DNA of 64,000 bases from Prevotellaceae bacterium (GCA_015257125.1 JABZKU010000004.1:54709-118708), one strand, 5' to 3'. Shown: positions 1 to 9,191, counted from the stretch's first letter. The notes: generated by a model not told the origin, from the sequence alone. Program-made: numbers and translations.

Positions 1-34
1 TTTAGACGCTTATCTTGCTGACAACGCCACTCGT

Positions 35-2215
35 GTGCTTGAGTTTCGGGTTAATTGGCGACTCGAAGAACTGCAGTTCAAGGAACCTGCCGGTACCTCT
101 CGAGGGGTTATGCGTACTCGCAAAGTCTGGTATGTGGAGTTGAATTGTATAATTGACGATAATTGTTATACAGGAATTGGAGAATGTGCACCATTACCTG
201 GGTTGAGCTGCGACAATTGTGCAGATTATGAAAATATACTCTCCGATGCCTGCCAACAATGGCAAACGCAGCGTCGAGTCCCAAGCAGCGAACTCATTGA
301 CTACCCTTCGATCTTGATGGGATTTGAAACTGCAGAGCGTTCTTTACTTGGGGATCTTGCTGGAATCGGCCCTTATGTCTTGTGGCATTCGTCTTTTTTA
401 GAAACGGATGAAGGGATTCGTATCAATGGATTGGTATGGATGGGCACCGCCGAGGAGATGCAAGCACGGATGGATGCCAAATTGCGTATGGGATTCAGTT
501 GCGTTAAATTGAAAATTGGAGCGATTGACTTTGAGCGCGAATTGGATTTGATCAAAAGGTTGCGCGAACGATATTCGGTAGAGCGTGTAGAGTTACGTTT
601 AGACGCGAATGGCGCCTTCCCTGTCGAAGAAACATTTGAACGATTGCGGCGATTGGCTCCCTATGATATCCATAGTATCGAGCAGCCCATTCGACCGGGA
701 CAATGGGAAGCTATGGCAAATTTGTGTAGAACTTCCCCTATTCCCATTGCATTAGATGAAGAGTTGATAGGCGTGAATCGTATAAATGATAAGATTCGCC
801 TGTTGGACGTTGTTCAACCTCAATACATTATCTTAAAACCCTCTTTACATGGTGGTTTTAGTGGTTGTAAAGAATGGGAAACTTTGGCAGATGAGCGCAG
901 TATAGCTTTGTGGTATACTTCGGCACTGGAGAGTAATGTCGGTTTAAATGCAATTGCTCAATGGACCTCGCGTTATCAGTTTAATGATTCTGTAAGTCTA
1001 AGAGGGAATGAATCTAAAAAAACTGCCCGCGATTTAACACTGCCGCAAGGCTTAGGAACAGGTCAGTTGTTTGTCACAAATTACGCTTCCTTGCCTTTGT
1101 ACGTTGAGGGCGAACGATTGTATTTGCGAAGCAAACAGGAGCGCTTTGAACGTGCGGTAGATGAATTTTGTGAAATATTGGAGAACGATCAAATTGAAGA
1201 ATTGTCACTAAAAACCAGTGGTAGCACGGGCTCTCCTCAAGTTATTTGTGTAACAAAAGCGCAGCTGCGTGCCAGTGCGAATAGAACCATTCACGCACTC
1301 AATCTTCCTGAAGGGACTCGTGCACTTCTTTGTTTGCCGATCGTTTATATCGCCGGAAAAATGATGTTGGTGCGCGCATGGGAAGGCAAGTGGCAACTCC
1401 AATGTGTGGCGCCTTCCTTACACCCTTTTGCAGACTTGTCTGAATCTCCCGATTTTGTAGCACTCACGCCGGCACAAGCTACTGCCACTTACGATGTTCC
1501 TGCAGAACGATTGTTGCTCGAGCAGACAGGCTGCGTATTGTTGGGGGGCGGAAAAATCGATGAGGCTTTGGAATGCAAATTGCAGTCATGTCAAGGGCGC
1601 GTGTGGAGCTCGTATGGAATGACAGAAACACTTTCACATATTGCACTCAGACGAATCAATGGTGAACAAAAGTCGCAAGGGTATTCCCCTATGGCTGGAG
1701 TTTCTGTGAAAATAAACACTGAAGGTTGCTTGGTTGTTGATGATATGCCACTGGGCATTAAAGGATTGGTCACGCATGATTTAGCACAAATCGCACCCGA
1801 TGGTAGTTTCACGATTCTGGGTAGAACTGACAACGTGATTAATTCCGGTGGAGTGAAGTTACATTTGGAGGCACTTGAGGAACAGTTGGCTGCTTTACCC
1901 TTTCGTTTTGTCTTGACTTCTGTTCCTGATGCTGTACTCGGGGAAGCATTGACGCTCTTGCTTGAGGAGAGTCCGTTAGCCCGAACGTGGTGCGGAGCAG
2001 ACGAAGAGGAGGTATTTACCCAAGTCGATCTGTCTGAGTCCACTCTACTCCTTTCATTCTTGCGCGCGAAGCTAACTTCGCACAGTATGCCCAAAAAAGT
2101 TTTTGTGGTGGAGCAGATTCCGCTTACAGCATCAGGTAAGCCCGCACGATCTCGTATCAAAGCCTTAGCTGCTCATTGTCTTTCGCACGAGAAAGATGGA
2201 ATAAAGCGCAGTTGA
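35..2215 (+). CDS. menC-menE: MenC-MenE fusion: o-succinylbenzoate synthase / o-succinylbenzoate-CoA ligase
   Basis: This single frame carries two consecutive menaquinone-pathway enzymes. Residues 1 to about 365 are an enolase-superfamily MenC: the KLK lysines at 158 and 160, metal ligands Asp190, Glu216 and Asp241, and Lys268 are all visible. From about residue 375 an AMP-forming ligase follows, with the phosphate loop TSGSTGSPQ at 394-402, a later SSYGMTET motif and a LGRTDNVINSGG hinge. The ligase half is short, like the compact MenE proteins of Bacteroidales. Together they would turn SHCHC into o-succinylbenzoate and then its CoA thioester in the cytoplasm. The start used is a GTG. The frame stays open to the left edge of the window, so the true start could lie upstream. 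A strong hairpin follows the stop codon. Confidence 0.9.
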   Translation: MLEFRVNWRLEELQFKEPAGTSRGVMRTRKVWYVELNCIIDDNCYTGIGECAPLPGLSCDNCADYENILSDACQQWQTQRRVPSSELIDYPSILMGFETAERSLLGDLAGIGPYVLWHSSFLETDEGIRINGLVWMGTAEEMQARMDAKLRMGFSCVKLKIGAIDFERELDLIKRLRERYSVERVELRLDANGAFPVEETFERLRRLAPYDIHSIEQPIRPGQWEAMANLCRTSPIPIALDEELIGVNRINDKIRLLDVVQPQYIILKPSLHGGFSGCKEWETLADERSIALWYTSALESNVGLNAIAQWTSRYQFNDSVSLRGNESKKTARDLTLPQGLGTGQLFVTNYASLPLYVEGERLYLRSKQERFERAVDEFCEILENDQIEELSLKTSGSTGSPQVICVTKAQLRASANRTIHALNLPEGTRALLCLPIVYIAGKMMLVRAWEGKWQLQCVAPSLHPFADLSESPDFVALTPAQATATYDVPAERLLLEQTGCVLLGGGKIDEALECKLQSCQGRVWSSYGMTETLSHIALRRINGEQKSQGYSPMAGVSVKINTEGCLVVDDMPLGIKGLVTHDLAQIAPDGSFTILGRTDNVINSGGVKLHLEALEEQLAALPFRFVLTSVPDAVLGEALTLLLEESPLARTWCGADEEEVFTQVDLSESTLLLSFLRAKLTSHSMPKKVFVVEQIPLTASGKPARSRIKALAAHCLSHEKDGIKRS

Positions 2216-2250
2216 GTACGGCCGCTATCTCATGAATGAACTGCCCTTAG

Positions 2251-2291
2251 ACAAGATCGGCCGGACATGTAAAATGTCCGGCCGATCTTGT
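2251..2291. terminator. Bidirectional terminator between converging genes
   Basis: A perfect 18-bp inverted repeat (2251-2268 and 2274-2291) surrounds a 5-base loop. It lies between the convergent menC-menE and the minus-strand gene that follows, so it can serve both. There is no long T run on either side. Confidence 0.75.
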
Positions 2292-2304
2292 TGGTAAGTC
2301 GTAT

Positions 2305-3609
2305 TTAGTTTTCCCAACTCCATGCTCCGGTTTGTGGGATCTGGATGTTAGGGAAGTGTTTGCGGAGCAAGCGCACGCTAATGGAGCTTGGGCGCTCGAA
2401 ATAACATCGTTCGTAGCGAGTTAGTATTTCGTCTTTTTCGAGTGGACGATGTGCATCCGCCAATATGCGCGCAATGCGACAATAGTCAAAGAGTAGTTGT
2501 TCGGAGATCAAGCGTACGCCCTTCTCTCCTTGTTCGATCCATGGATGGTGTTGCAACAAGGCTTCGAGACGTTTTTCTTCTGTGATGGTTGCAATCTGGT
2601 TCGTTGTTTCCTGATCTGAGATCATCCGCGGCAACAGGTCTGCCGCGATTTTTTCGGGCGAAACGTACGAAGGAACGAGTTGTAAATAAGTCAGTGTGGC
2701 GCGCAACATTCTGCGTGTGGCGATAATGTCGCCAATAGGGACAATTAAATCCCCGGCCCACGTAAATTCAGCGGCACTTCGGGTCATCACCGTCAACCCC
2801 AGAAGATGGAGGAAACGTTCGGGAAGCATGGCGGTGAGTGATGTGAGCGGCTCTACAGGCATCATTAGCAAGCGATCTCGAAGCAGCGTCATTCTTTTTG
2901 GGAAATCCTCATCGAGCGATAAATTGGAAAGCGTTTCTCCGTTGAGCAGCGGACGTAAAAAAACATGCTCAATCTCATGGGTGACAACGACGGCAGAGCG
3001 AAGGCGAAGAATGTTGGCGATCACCTCCGGCGAAAGTCCTTCTAAATAAAAGCGGCGCACCATCTCTGCTAAATCTGGAATGCGCGTTTGTAGCAGATGT
3101 ATGATTTCCGTGAAAACGCACTCGATTTCGATGATTTCCGCAAAACAATCTTCTTCTGTGGAGGTCGGGGTTAGAAAGGAATGTGCATTTTCATTGAGCT
3201 GATGGGGCATTGTCGACTCACTGTCGGCAAATAGCTGATTGTCTGTGATTTCAAACGGGTGAAGCTGGTTTAAATCCTTGGGAAAGGTCAGTGGAGCGCG
3301 CTCGTTGATCCATTTCGTGACGATGCCTTCGGGATCTGCATGCACTTCTTCGCGCATTTCATCGAAAATTGTGAGAAATACGCTGCCGACCCCGGGCCAT
3401 TCTGAAACCTCACCGCGGTGCAACTGAAGTAGCCCACCGATGCTGCGGGTATTTTGGCGCTCTAATCGGCGTATAACGACTCGGCGTTCGGGATTGGTAC
3501 CTAAAAAATGGAGGCATATTTTCTCAAGAGCAGCCATCACACGCTCGGTGTGTTGCTGATCTTGCAAAAAATCAAATGAAGAATAGTCTGGAAAAAGGGT
3601 TGCTTCCAT
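2305..3609 (-). CDS. Unknown protein with an RNA polymerase alpha-CTD-like helix-hairpin-helix segment
   Basis: This 434-aa soluble protein has no signal peptide or membrane segment. Near residues 45-85, the stretch containing RSIGGLLQL and EWPGVGSVFL resembles the helix-hairpin-helix of the RNA polymerase alpha C-terminal domain. Around residues 185-215, FYLEGLSPEVIANIL looks like a sigma region 4 type helix-turn-helix. The last about 60 residues could form a small winged helix. These features suggest nucleic-acid binding, but I do not recognise the family and assign no function. It is monocistronic, facing menC-menE, with a good promoter about 60 bp upstream of the ATG. Confidence 0.75.
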   Translation of the reverse strand: MEATLFPDYSSFDFLQDQQHTERVMAALEKICLHFLGTNPERRVVIRRLERQNTRSIGGLLQLHRGEVSEWPGVGSVFLTIFDEMREEVHADPEGIVTKWINERAPLTFPKDLNQLHPFEITDNQLFADSESTMPHQLNENAHSFLTPTSTEEDCFAEIIEIECVFTEIIHLLQTRIPDLAEMVRRFYLEGLSPEVIANILRLRSAVVVTHEIEHVFLRPLLNGETLSNLSLDEDFPKRMTLLRDRLLMMPVEPLTSLTAMLPERFLHLLGLTVMTRSAAEFTWAGDLIVPIGDIIATRRMLRATLTYLQLVPSYVSPEKIAADLLPRMISDQETTNQIATITEEKRLEALLQHHPWIEQGEKGVRLISEQLLFDYCRIARILADAHRPLEKDEILTRYERCYFERPSSISVRLLRKHFPNIQIPQTGAWSWEN

Positions 3610-3665
3610 CGCCCGACGTTTTGTTGCGCAGCTCTCTATTCAATGCGCAAAATGATGTTTCAGAG

Positions 3666-3673
3666 CAAATATA
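3666..3673 (-). promoter_or_regulatory. Promoter -7 box for the 2305-3609 gene
   Basis: Read on the minus strand this is TATATTTG, a perfect match to the Bacteroidetes TAnnTTTG -7 element, about 57 bp upstream of the ATG. No convincing -33 TTTG is present at the usual distance. Confidence 0.5.
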
Positions 3674-3694
3674 ATCAAAAACTCTCATTTTCCG

Positions 3695-3738
3695 AAGTTT
3701 TAAGCGGAAAAATAAGGTTCATCCGATATTTGGAGTGA
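3695..3738 (+). repeat. Diverged copy of the dispersed 42.0-kb repeat
   Basis: The part at 3695-3717 matches 42032-42056 with small indels, and 3718-3738 matches 42115-42135 at all but two positions. The intervening about 58 bases of the 42-kb copy, which hold a hairpin, are absent here. It lies directly upstream of an IS remnant. Confidence 0.55.
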
Positions 3739-3871
3739 TGGGGTTCTAAAAAGAAGAAAACCGCTGAACAAATTGTATATTTGAATTAGCACAAACAAAT
3801 ATGCAGCTATGAACAGCAGTTTTCTATATCATGCTTGGGGATTGTATCACCAAGATATATGGACAGATTGA
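3739..3871 (+). mobile_element. 5' remnant of an ISL3-type insertion sequence
   Basis: A -7 box TATATTTG (3776-3783) precedes a 20-codon frame at 3809-3871. Its product begins MNSSFLYHAWGLYHQ, which resembles the N-terminus of ISL3-family transposases of Bacteroidetes. The frame stops after about 15 recognisable residues, and the rest of the transposase is absent. The assignment rests on this short match, so it is tentative. Confidence 0.45.
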
Positions 3872-3930
3872 CAAAAAACAGCTGTCAAAGACTTCCTCTT
3901 TCTCACAAGAAAGATAGACATAGATAATAA

Positions 3931-4002
3931 TATAGTCAATGATCCTTTTTGTAAAGAACCATTGACTATACCATCATCGGGAGACCTTTGCACAGAGGTC
4001 TC
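3931..4002. other. Two small inverted repeats downstream of the DUF1266 gene
   Basis: An 11-bp perfect inverted repeat (3931-3941 with 3960-3970) is followed by a 7-bp one (3981-3987 with 3996-4002). They lie just beyond the stop of the minus-strand operon at 4019 and may help end its transcription. The rest of 3872-4018 shows no gene. Confidence 0.4.
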
Positions 4003-4018
4003 GGTCAGCTTTGAATAG

Positions 4019-4726
4019 TTATTTAAAGCTGTATTTGGAATACACATCCGTGTCAGACTCTCTATGATATAGAGCCTTACAATCGTCTATGATATCCTCT
4101 GTACCAAATCCGTGAATGGCTCGACCCATTAAGAACGAGACCGTATAGTCGTTCCAGTCTTTGCCTAATGACGATGCTTTCTCCGCTCCTTCATTGAGGT
4201 ACTTCCACATTTCCGCTTCACTGATGTATTGCAACCAATAACACCATTTTGCCAAGCTCACCAGTCGGCATACGTCCCAAGCATACGTGGAGGTTGTGGT
4301 CTGGACTTGAGCCAAATCCGTTTTTAACCCGTCTGCTATCAAAGTCTGCAGCTCAATAAGTTCCTCGGAAGAACCTCCTTGAGCAAGGACTTCGTCCAAT
4401 TCCGTACTCAGCTCTAAATTAAGCAGAGCGTTTAGCGTCTCTAGAGCATCTTCCCGACCATTAATGCTCCATTGTTTTTGAAGCCCGGTCTTGTATACAT
4501 TCATATTATCATCGGTGATAATACTAAGGATGTCCTCACTGCGATAACAAGACAAGATGGCTCCAAATACCAGTAACCTTTTCTTTTCCTCGGTGAGCGG
4601 TGTTTGAGGATGAGAAGCCAAAAAGGCTTTCAGGTTTTTCTTAGCAAAGATCCGAGACACGATTTCAAGCACGATAAAAGCAATAATCAAGACAGCGACT
4701 ATTGCCACGATGATTTTCCAGATCAT
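4019..4726 (-). CDS. DUF1266 domain membrane-anchored protein
   Basis: This 235-aa protein has one N-terminal membrane helix (about residues 4-25) and a cytoplasmic-looking body. The C-terminal half carries the DUF1266 signature: WDVCRLVSLAKWCYWLQYIS, a following acidic-aromatic helix, and SFLMGRAIHGFG. The biochemical role of DUF1266 is not known. It is the last gene of a four-gene minus-strand operon, 47 bp after the DUF3137 gene. Confidence 0.75.
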   Translation of the reverse strand: MIWKIIVAIVAVLIIAFIVLEIVSRIFAKKNLKAFLASHPQTPLTEEKKRLLVFGAILSCYRSEDILSIITDDNMNVYKTGLQKQWSINGREDALETLNALLNLELSTELDEVLAQGGSSEELIELQTLIADGLKTDLAQVQTTTSTYAWDVCRLVSLAKWCYWLQYISEAEMWKYLNEGAEKASSLGKDWNDYTVSFLMGRAIHGFGTEDIIDDCKALYHRESDTDVYSKYSFK

Positions 4727-4773
4727 ACAAATATTATTTTGAAGTTAAACATAAGTCTATTATATCATATTTC

Positions 4774-5820
4774 CTACTTATCCACATGCTTCCCCATCAT
4801 TTCTTCTACAGAAAGACAGAACCCGATCTCTTGGTAGATTTCAAGCAATAGGTCTTCGTTTAAAGATGTTTTCCCGCTAAGGCGAAGAAATCCTTTTGGC
4901 ATATTGGAGGCATAATAAAATGTATCTCCGCTAAAGGAGAGCATCAAGTCATGAGTAAAGGAACAACGAAGAGCGGTAAGTTTCTTCATCATTGCCGGGG
5001 TCAAAATCATACGGGCTTCTACCTCGTCATCGGCATATACGGTAAAGAGACGTTCAAACTCGGGGTCTTCCAAATAAACAAACTTTGCTTTATGTCTCTC
5101 CCTCAGTTTTTGTATCGTCAGAGCGAAGTAGCCCAACTTATCCTCCAAATGGTCGGGAAGCAGCATAACAAATCCCCTGCAAGTTCTTGGAAGACGGCAG
5201 TAACCAAACATTCCCCTAAAGCTGAACATCGTGCTCTCTACTTGTGCGCCCCACATCGGACTGAAAATCGCCCGATAGAGGAGCCTAAAGGATCTCCATA
5301 GTTTAATATTCTGTTCATTTGTTGCGGTTACTCCTATATCGGCTATTGTCAATGCTTGATGCTGAGTTGGGAAACTCAATGCACCGTAACTTGCCACTTG
5401 CAGAGTACCCTCCGACCTATTTGGGGTTCCGAATAGTCTGCTTGCCCGAATATCGGACACCTTTACTTCTTTTGTCGGAGAATAATTTGCATCCGGAAAT
5501 AGCTGGTTGATAATTTGCCCCATTACTTTTTCCTCTTTCTGCTTCAGTATATTTAGGCATAAAGAGAACAGCGTATTGAGGACCACAAAGGCGACAAAGA
5601 ATATGACGACATACGTTGCCGTTATTTGTGAGGGTTCATAATTGCCCGCTTCGACGATAGACCTTCCGAATATAGTGAATGCAAGCCAAAGCAGAGCCAA
5701 AGGGTAAACGGTATAAATGAGAAGCCTAACAATCTTATGCCACATAGCTATGTGGGTTAGTTGCCCTCTCATTTGTTGAGCGACAATCTTGAAGTCAATC
5801 ATGTGGTCTTCTTTCATCAA
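4774..5820 (-). CDS. DUF3137 domain membrane protein
   Basis: This 348-aa protein has two closely spaced membrane helices (about residues 28-50 and 67-88) followed by a long soluble domain. The C-terminal region is typical of DUF3137: a motif around MLSFSGDTFYYAS, then a proline-containing segment and a conserved acidic helix. DUF3137 proteins often sit next to LemA. Here the gene begins on the base after the LemA stop codon, so the two are very likely translated together. Nearby in-frame ATGs make the exact start uncertain. Its function is unknown; a joint membrane role with LemA is inferred from position only. Confidence 0.75.
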   Translation of the reverse strand: MMKEDHMIDFKIVAQQMRGQLTHIAMWHKIVRLLIYTVYPLALLWLAFTIFGRSIVEAGNYEPSQITATYVVIFFVAFVVLNTLFSLCLNILKQKEEKVMGQIINQLFPDANYSPTKEVKVSDIRASRLFGTPNRSEGTLQVASYGALSFPTQHQALTIADIGVTATNEQNIKLWRSFRLLYRAIFSPMWGAQVESTMFSFRGMFGYCRLPRTCRGFVMLLPDHLEDKLGYFALTIQKLRERHKAKFVYLEDPEFERLFTVYADDEVEARMILTPAMMKKLTALRCSFTHDLMLSFSGDTFYYASNMPKGFLRLSGKTSLNEDLLLEIYQEIGFCLSVEEMMGKHVDK

Positions 5821-6390
5821 TTATCCGAAAATCTCCTTGATATGAATGTCGCCCAACTCACTTTCAGGAATTCGTATCAATGCTTCTTTCCCAAGATGTT
5901 TTCTTGAAGCAATGTATGAAGACGGGAACATTTCTACGGCATTGTTGTAATCCGTTACGGTTGCGTTATAAGTTCGGCGTATAGCCTGCAATTCGTTCTC
6001 CATATCCGTTATCTGATATTGGAGATAGACAAACTGCTCATTGGCTTTGAGATCCGGATTACTCTCAACAACGGCCTTAACTTGTTTGAGAAGAGCGGAG
6101 ATCTCTGTCCCATCCTTGATTTGTTCTGCTTCGGGGGCTCCGTCTGCTCGAGACCTTAGTTCAGCTATGCGGGTAAGGATTTCATTTTCGTGTCCCATAT
6201 ACGCTTTAAGAGATGCCACCAAATTAGGTATAAGGTCATTTCTCTGCTTGAGTACCACACAAATGCCACTCCGGCATTGTTCCACCCTGTTTTTCTTGGC
6301 AATGAGATTATTAGAGGTGATTATACCCCAAATCAGTATAAGCACAGCTATTGCGATAAGGACACTCCCGGCAATTATTAATGCAGTCAT
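5821..6390 (-). CDS. lemA: LemA family protein
   Basis: This 189-aa protein has one N-terminal membrane helix (about residues 4-25) followed by the LemA four-helix bundle. Family hallmarks include RNDLIPNLVASLKAYMGHE and, later, FVYLQYQITDMENEL and YNNAVEMFPSSYIA. LemA proteins are membrane-anchored and widespread but not well understood biochemically. The gene lies 15 bp after a MORN-type gene and abuts the DUF3137 gene, in one operon. Confidence 0.9.
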   Translation of the reverse strand: MTALIIAGSVLIAIAVLILIWGIITSNNLIAKKNRVEQCRSGICVVLKQRNDLIPNLVASLKAYMGHENEILTRIAELRSRADGAPEAEQIKDGTEISALLKQVKAVVESNPDLKANEQFVYLQYQITDMENELQAIRRTYNATVTDYNNAVEMFPSSYIASRKHLGKEALIRIPESELGDIHIKEIFG

Positions 6391-6405
6391 ACAAATTCGC
6401 TTGTC

Positions 6406-7137
6406 TCAATGATTATTTCTTAGTACTCTTGTCGTCTTCATAGTGGCGTCGTACTCTTTCCATACCCCCGAACGTTCTCCATCGGCATACTGTCCCTCTA
6501 CAACCAAAATCGGATCTCCGTTGCGCAAAACTTCTTCTTTGTACGCCCCATGTAGCACGCCCATGCGATAAGTTCGTGTGACTTTGCTTTCAACGCCATC
6601 TCCCTGTTTCGTGAGTTTCCACTCGACCCCGTCTTTCTTCCCATTCACCCAACGGGTCTCAAGTATTTGAGCACCGTTTTGGCTGTCATACCGCTTCTCA
6701 AAGCCGTTTTCCACACTTTCCTGGTATTCTTTCTCCAAATCCAAACGACCGTCTTTGAAATAGGTTTTTACACAGCCATCGATTTTGCCCTTCTTCATAG
6801 GGGTAATCTTGCTGACAGTTTTGCCGTCTTGGTAGTACTCCGTGAACACCCCATTTCTTTTCCCCTGGTCATACGCTCCCGTTTCTCTCAGTACACCATC
6901 CCGATAGCGGTGGTACTTGCCATCCATCAGTCCGTTAGAAAAGGAAATAGTCTCTTCGTCAAGCTCCCGCTTGATACGCCACTCTCCCTGCAAGGGTTGT
7001 CGGCTGTCCTTTTCGAAATAAACTGTCGTATTGTTTTCGCCCGATAGGGGTAAGAGTTCATTGCTTAGAATCACCTTTTGAGCCGATACCGAAAGGCTCA
7101 GCAACAGAGAGAAGAAAAAGAGAATATATCGATTCAT
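6406..7137 (-). CDS. Secreted MORN-variant (YwqK-like) repeat protein
   Basis: A signal peptide of about 19 residues ends in VSAQ. The mature part consists of repeated units such as GKYHRYRDGVLRETGAYDQG and GVFTEYYQDGK, the MORN-variant repeat found in YwqK-type proteins. At least six units can be traced in 243 aa. The protein should sit in the periplasm or at the surface. It is the first gene of the operon that continues with LemA, DUF3137 and DUF1266. No catalytic motif is visible. Its role is probably binding or scaffolding. Confidence 0.8.
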   Translation of the reverse strand: MNRYILFFFSLLLSLSVSAQKVILSNELLPLSGENNTTVYFEKDSRQPLQGEWRIKRELDEETISFSNGLMDGKYHRYRDGVLRETGAYDQGKRNGVFTEYYQDGKTVSKITPMKKGKIDGCVKTYFKDGRLDLEKEYQESVENGFEKRYDSQNGAQILETRWVNGKKDGVEWKLTKQGDGVESKVTRTYRMGVLHGAYKEEVLRNGDPILVVEGQYADGERSGVWKEYDATMKTTRVLRNNH

Positions 7138-7419
7138 ATTATAATAGAATGCCCAATTATTTAATTGGTTACTTTTGTTTCATTGCATGTTTAATAAACG
7201 TGAAACTATGTGCTTCGCTTCCTTTGTCCTTTGTTGCTTTAAGTTTCTCTGCTCTCGAGCATATAAGAAAATATCCTGCTCTTTTATCAAGAGGCAAGAG
7301 CATACACAGATGCTCAATGGCAAAGATAGAGCTTTTTTGCAATACTCTGACCAAAACAATGGATAAAAACAAAGGAAGACCTACATCATTACCCGTAGAG
7401 TCAACCGGCAAGTGCAAAA

Positions 7420-8362
7420 TTAGACTATTCTTTTGAAGAACTCAGCTTTTGGTGTTTCAAACCTCAGCTTTTGTCTGGGTCTACTGTTGATTTTCTTCTG
7501 TATACTTGCAATCTTTTTATCGGTAAGATTATCGAAGTTGGTGTGCTTTGGGAATATACTGTCTGATGAGTTTATTTGTATTTTCAATCGCTCCTTTCTG
7601 CCAAGAGGCATAAGGATCGGCAAAATAAACGACCGCGCCCAAATACTTTGTAATCAGCTTGTGTGCGGCGAATTCAGGGCCGTTGTCAGTGGTGATGGTC
7701 TTGATGTGTTTCTTGTAGGGCAGCAGCAGACGTCTGACCGCTTTGGCCAATGGCTCGGACTTCTTCCCATGGGCAAGTTTGGTCATGAGGAGCATGTTTG
7801 TGGAACGCTCCACGATCGTGAGTATGGCGTGGTTGTGACCGTCCACAATCAAATCCATCTCAAAATCCCCAAAGCGTTTTCCGTCCGCCTGCTCGGGACG
7901 CGAGTGAATGCTCGTTCTGTCGGCAATGGGGAAACGCTTGTATTTGGGTCTGCGCCTATATTTGAGCTTATGACGCGTGTGGCGCGCCAATTCTCCGGTT
8001 GTGTCGGCATGGATCAGGTTGTAGATGCTTTGGTGTGAAACACTGACGCCTTCCTTCTTCAACACGCCCGATATTTGTCGCGGTGACCACTGTTCTTCGA
8101 TGATGAGTTGTTTGATTCTCCACACCAATTCGGGAGCAAGGGCAGCATTGCGTGTGGAACGCTTGCGACGTTCCATCGCCTTGTCGTGCGCCTTGAACCA
8201 AATGTACTTGCCCGACGGGGTGCTGTTGCGTTTCAATTCACGAGAAAGCGTGGATTGGCTGATTCCCACGATACGTGCGATTTCTTTTCTTGGGCATTTT
8301 CTTTGCAGCAAGGCAAAGATTTGCGACCTTTGCTCCGAGGTTAGTTGTTTATACATACGCAA
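7420..8362 (-). pseudogene. IS30 transposase, frameshifted near the C-terminus
   Basis: The N-terminal helix-turn-helix (YKQLTSEQRSQIFALL, then ARIVGISQSTLSRELKRN) and the DDE core are intact: DLIVDGHNHAIL, TTDNGPEF and WQKGAIENTNKLIRQYIP. At about 7543 the frame changes. The first frame ends after IPKAHQLR, while the expected sequence resumes in another frame as HTNFDNLTDKKIASIQKK and runs to 7420. One extra base explains this. Joined, the protein would be about 320 aa, normal for IS30. A sequencing error cannot be excluded. Confidence 0.85.
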
Positions 8363-8468
8363 TACAAAGATAATTAATCTCCGAGAGTCCTCGAAAGGGG
8401 ACTCTTTTTTGTATTGCCGGCATCGCTCTTCGGGGCTACGCGCCCCGGCCGCGAGGCCTACCCGCGGT

Positions 8469-8498
8469 GTTTTTCATAGATTAGAGCCTATGAAAAAC
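8469..8498. other. Perfect 11-bp hairpin inside the IS30 right end
   Basis: GTTTTTCATAG at 8469-8479 pairs with CTATGAAAAAC at 8488-8498 across an 8-base loop. It lies between the transposase start and the right terminus. It may shield the transposase from outside transcription, as such hairpins do in other IS elements. Confidence 0.5.
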
Positions 8499-9046
8499 GA
8501 ATGATTTGTTGCACTTCGATTTTGAAAGTACGAGCGACCAAACTATATGATATCTTGTCGCCTATTGTTGAAGTCATGTTTGCACTTCTTGATTTCACCA
8601 TAGGGAGCCCAACGCGTGCGCGCATACGCGCGTCCGCCGTTTTTCGTTTTTTGCCTTCACCGCTTCACCTAACCCTATTAAAAAGTTGATGAATAGGGAG
8701 TTAAGTGTGAAGGAAAACCTCTCTTCCCCTTCACCTGTGAAGCGCTAAAATGGCTAAAAAGTTCACCCGTAAGCTGCAATATATCAGGTTATTAGGTGTG
8801 AAGGTGAAGGGTGAAGGCTAGTATTGCGAACTCGCTGAGTGCGTGATGCGTAGGTGCGTGTCCGTTTAGGCGCACATGTGCGTGCGAGAAAACGGAATGA
8901 AGAGAGCGGGCTAGAAGAAGGGCGAATCTTTTCCCGAAAACAAGTGAGGAAATAGAAGAAACAAGAGAAGGAACGAAAAAAAGTCCACTTGTTTTTCTTG
9001 AAGCGATATGACTATCGAAAAATATTGGTATTTTCTTCTCTAAAAC

Positions 9047-9078
9047 TTCGATGATTCGAAACTAAATGCTTACTTTTG
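9047..9078 (+). promoter_or_regulatory. Promoter inside non-coding element A
   Basis: TTCG (9047-9050), a 20-base spacer and TACTTTTG (9071-9078) fit the Bacteroidetes promoter pattern with one mismatch in the upstream box. Copy B keeps the same boxes and the same 20-base spacing. Confidence 0.6.
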
Positions 9079-9173
9079 CCCTTGATAAAACACACCTTTT
9101 CCCTATTCTGCCGCATTGCGGCGTCAATATAGTGCAACATCAATGGACTTTCTCCTTGAGAATCAGCGCGAAC

Positions 9174-9191
9174 GATCTTTGATTTATTGAA
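9174..9191 (+). other. boxA-like leader motif in element A
   Basis: GATCTTTGATTTATTGAA lies 96 bases after the -7 box. It resembles the TCTTTGACATAcTGAA motif found in leaders of rRNA operons in this order. No rRNA gene follows. A short GCCGC/GCGGC hairpin lies between the promoter and this motif. Confidence 0.45.

Larger units (their letters stand above)
7410..8516 (-). mobile_element. IS30-family insertion sequence, about 1.1 kb
   Basis: The element holds one IS30-type transposase gene on the minus strand. The outermost bases read AAGTGCAAAATTAG at the left and, on the opposite strand, AAGTGCAACAAAT at the right, a short imperfect inverted repeat. No clear target duplication is visible. 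The transposase frame is broken, so this copy is probably inactive on its own. Confidence 0.75.

Noticed and set aside
7149..7436. 95-codon frame between the YwqK-like gene and the IS30 element
   Set aside because: It is Cys/Phe/Leu-rich, crosses into the IS terminus and has overlapping frames on both strands. It is most likely non-coding.
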